Positions 62,309-64,000 of a DNA stretch of 64,000 nt are shown piece by piece (the first letter of the stretch is position 1; each line of letters begins with the position of its first letter). The position numbers and the translations under genes were made by a program. Below the pieces are notes generated by a model. It did not search any database. It was not told the DNA's origin and saw only the letters and a program-made list of their open reading frames with translations. The DNA is from Competibacter_A sp002352125 (GTDB taxonomy: Bacteria > Pseudomonadota > Gammaproteobacteria > Competibacterales > Competibacteraceae), in the NCBI GenBank assembly GCA_035441325.1, contig DAOROA010000017.1:1-64000 (forward strand), in the 5' to 3' direction.

Positions 62309-63490
62309 ATGAATTTTAAGCGCATGACCGATCTGGATCTGGCCGGCAAGCGGGTGTTTATCCGCGCCGACCTGAATGTCCCCGTCAAAAGCGGCAAAGT
62401 GACGTCCGATGCCCGCATTACCGCCTCGATGCCGACCATCGAATATGCCATGAAGGCCGGTGCCAAGGTGATGGTGACCTCGCACTTAGGGCGTCCGACC
62501 GAAGGCGAATTCAAAGAGGAAGATTCGCTCAATCCGGTGGCCGAGGTGATGTCCGCCAAGCTGGGTAAGCCCGTACGCGTGATCCGCAACTGGGTCGATG
62601 GCGGTTTTGAAGTCGCCAATGGCGAAGTGGTGTTGCTGGAAAACTGCCGCGTCAACAAGGGCGAAAAAAAGAACAACGAAGAAACCGCGAAGAAATATGC
62701 GGCCTTGTGCGACATTTTCGTCATGGACGCGTTTGGCACCGCCCACCGCGCCGAAGCCTCGACTCACGGCGTCGCCAAGTACGCGCCGGTCGCCTGCGCC
62801 GGCATTCTGCTGACCGAGGAACTCGATGCCTTGACTAAGGCGCTGGCCAAGCCCGCCCGGCCGCTGGTCGCCATCGTCGGCGGCTCTAAGGTTTCGACCA
62901 AGCTGACCGTGCTGGAAAGCCTGTCGGAAAAGGTCGATCAACTGGTAGTCGGCGGCGGCATCGCCAATACCTTCCTCAAAGCCGTCGGCAAGAACGTCGG
63001 CAAGTCGCTGTGCGAGAATGACTTGGTGCCAACGTCGCAGGCGCTGCTAGAGAAAATGAAGGCGCGCGGCGCGAATATTCCGATCGCGGTAGATGTAGTC
63101 TGCGGCAAAAAGTTCGACGCTGCCGAGCCAGCAGTATTGAAAGATGCCGATGCAGTCGCCGACGACGACATGATCTTCGACATCGGCCCGAAGAGCGCTC
63201 AGGAGCTGGCCGATATCATCATGAAGGCCGGCACCGTTGTATGGAACGGCCCGGTCGGCGTGTTCGAGTTCGACCAGTTCGGCGAAGGCACCAAAACCGT
63301 CGCCATGGCAATCGCCAACACCAAGGCATTCACCTTGGCTGGCGGCGGCGATACCATCGCGGCGATTCAGAAATACGATATCTACAGCAAGGTGTCCTAC
63401 ATCTCCACAGCAGGCGGTGCATTCCTGGAGTTTCTGGAGGGTAAGGTACTACCCGCCGTCGAAATCCTGGAGACCCGAGCTAAGGATTAA
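62309..63490 (+). CDS. pgk: Phosphoglycerate kinase
   Basis: The 393-residue kinase exchanges phosphate between 1,3-bisphosphoglycerate and ADP. Substrate blocks RVFIRADLNVPVKSGKV and VMVTSHLGRPTEGEF are at the N-terminus, with MDAFGTAHRAEAST and the hinge and nucleotide blocks VAIVGGSKVSTKL, NGPVGVFE and LAGGGDTIAAIQKY. ATGGAGGAGAGA precedes the ATG. It is the last gene of the tkt-gap-pgk series. Confidence 0.97.
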   Translation: MNFKRMTDLDLAGKRVFIRADLNVPVKSGKVTSDARITASMPTIEYAMKAGAKVMVTSHLGRPTEGEFKEEDSLNPVAEVMSAKLGKPVRVIRNWVDGGFEVANGEVVLLENCRVNKGEKKNNEETAKKYAALCDIFVMDAFGTAHRAEASTHGVAKYAPVACAGILLTEELDALTKALAKPARPLVAIVGGSKVSTKLTVLESLSEKVDQLVVGGGIANTFLKAVGKNVGKSLCENDLVPTSQALLEKMKARGANIPIAVDVVCGKKFDAAEPAVLKDADAVADDDMIFDIGPKSAQELADIIMKAGTVVWNGPVGVFEFDQFGEGTKTVAMAIANTKAFTLAGGGDTIAAIQKYDIYSKVSYISTAGGAFLEFLEGKVLPAVEILETRAKD

Positions 63491-63774
63491 TGCCGAAGTC
63501 TCGGGTGAGAAATAGCAAAACGGGCGACCATCAGGCCGCCCGTTTTCGTTATGGCGAGGTGCTCCCTTTCTCCCTAAGGGGTGGAGCGACATTATCATCA
63601 TAAACCTGTTGCATAGAATATTGCATTCAACAAAATTGCTATAAAAGCTTTCAGAAAGCTAACTGGCAAATGGCCAAAGCGCTACTGGTGCGTTTTGTCG
63701 AACGCGTGCTAGATGCTGTTCCGTGTAAAGAGGTTCCCAAGTCGTTGAACGGGTTGAATGCGTAGACAGAAATT
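63491..63774. other. Intergenic region between pgk and the RRM gene
   Basis: This 284-base region starts with the pgk terminator and then becomes AT-rich. It lies downstream of both convergent genes. It contains a small frame (63670-63765, plus strand) for a 31-residue peptide without a ribosome-binding site or known family. I see no RNA gene. Confidence 0.55.
63517..63549 (+). terminator. Rho-independent terminator after pgk
   Basis: AAAACGGGCG pairs with CGCCCGTTTT around the loop ACCATCAGGC, followed by CGTT. It begins 26 bases after the pgk stop codon. Confidence 0.85.
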
Positions 63775-64000
63775 TCAGTAGCGACGTCCACCGCCACCGT
63801 AGCCGCCGCCACCGCCGCCACCGTAGCCGCCACCGCCACGCTTCCCGCCGCCGTAACCGCCGCCGCCGCCGCCACCACCGCCGGGGCCTTGTTGGGGACG
63901 GGCTTCGTTAACCGTCAAACTCCGGCCCTCCACCTCTTTACCATTGAGGGCGGCGATGGCTGCCTGTGCTTCTCGATCGCTACCCATCTCCACAAAGCCG
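63775..64000 (-). CDS. RRM RNA-binding protein with glycine-rich tail (5' end outside window)
   Basis: Only the C-terminal part is visible. It begins inside an RNA recognition motif with GFVEMGSDREAQAAIAALNGKEVEGRSLTVNEAR, which is the RNP1 strand and the last helix and strand of the fold. The 35-residue tail is almost only Gly with Tyr and a few Lys/Arg (for example GGGYGGGKRGGGGYGGG). Bacterial proteins of this type are small (about 90-100 residues), single-RRM and often cold-induced. The stop codon is at 63775, and the start is beyond base 64000. Confidence 0.9.
   Translation of the reverse strand, partial: GFVEMGSDREAQAAIAALNGKEVEGRSLTVNEARPQQGPGGGGGGGGGYGGGKRGGGGYGGGGGGGYGGGGRRY

Overview
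The window reads as an uninterrupted piece of a GC-rich gammaproteobacterial chromosome. The evidence for the class is the set of gene clusters: fabA-fabB, rpe-gph-trpE, yqgE-ruvX-pyrR-pyrB-pyrC', metX-metW, creBCD, fimV, and yggS/pilT next to proC-yggT-yggU. The combination resembles environmental Chromatiales or Competibacter-type bacteria, but that placement is only an impression from gene content. Almost all of the window is core metabolism and cell envelope. There is no prophage, CRISPR array or complete insertion sequence.

0-5 kb: the 3' part of an Atm1-type ABC exporter with a Glu-Gln repeat tail, a membrane-anchored cytochrome c5, and tRNA-Arg(CCG). Behind the tRNA lies a small accessory islet: a protein I do not recognise with an AT-rich upstream region, a lysozyme-like protein, and what looks like the right-end hairpin of an IS200/IS605 element. 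5-18 kb: an orphan AMP-ligase/dehydratase pair, a YbdK-type carboxylate-amine ligase, MidA methyltransferase, an SH3-domain protein, folK-folB, plsY, a SpoT-like HD hydrolase, fabA-fabB, thiL, an MFS transporter with a thioesterase, and pgpA.

18-30 kb: metY, the glutathione-dependent formaldehyde oxidation pair (frmA, fghA), an anchored thermonuclease, an Mla-type lipid transport operon (STAS-permease, ATPase, MCE protein, lipoprotein) and creBCD. 30-40 kb: fimV, a MltD-like transglycosylase and a type II secretion block gspG-H-I-J-K-L-M-N; gspC, D, E and F are not here. 40-53 kb: metX-metW, proC-yggT-yggU, yggS and pilT, then the pyrimidine cluster with an inactive dihydroorotase homologue, and rpe-gph-trpE. 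53-64 kb: a two-gene heme-sensor/PATAN module, an alpha/beta hydrolase, a monooxygenase-fold protein, ubiC-ubiA, a CPA2 antiporter, the carbon-metabolism series tkt-gap-pgk and the end of a glycine-rich RRM protein.

Themes that connect the genes: methionine by direct sulfhydrylation (MetX/MetW plus MetY), formaldehyde detoxification, outer-membrane lipid transport and protein secretion, twitching motility (PilT, FimV), and sugar-phosphate metabolism (Rpe, Tkt, Gap, Pgk). The less ordinary points are the tRNA-linked islet with the IS605-like end, the heme-sensor/PATAN pair, the T2SS block with a transglycosylase at its end, and the PyrB/PyrC' arrangement. I did not find a clear new defence or biosynthetic system.
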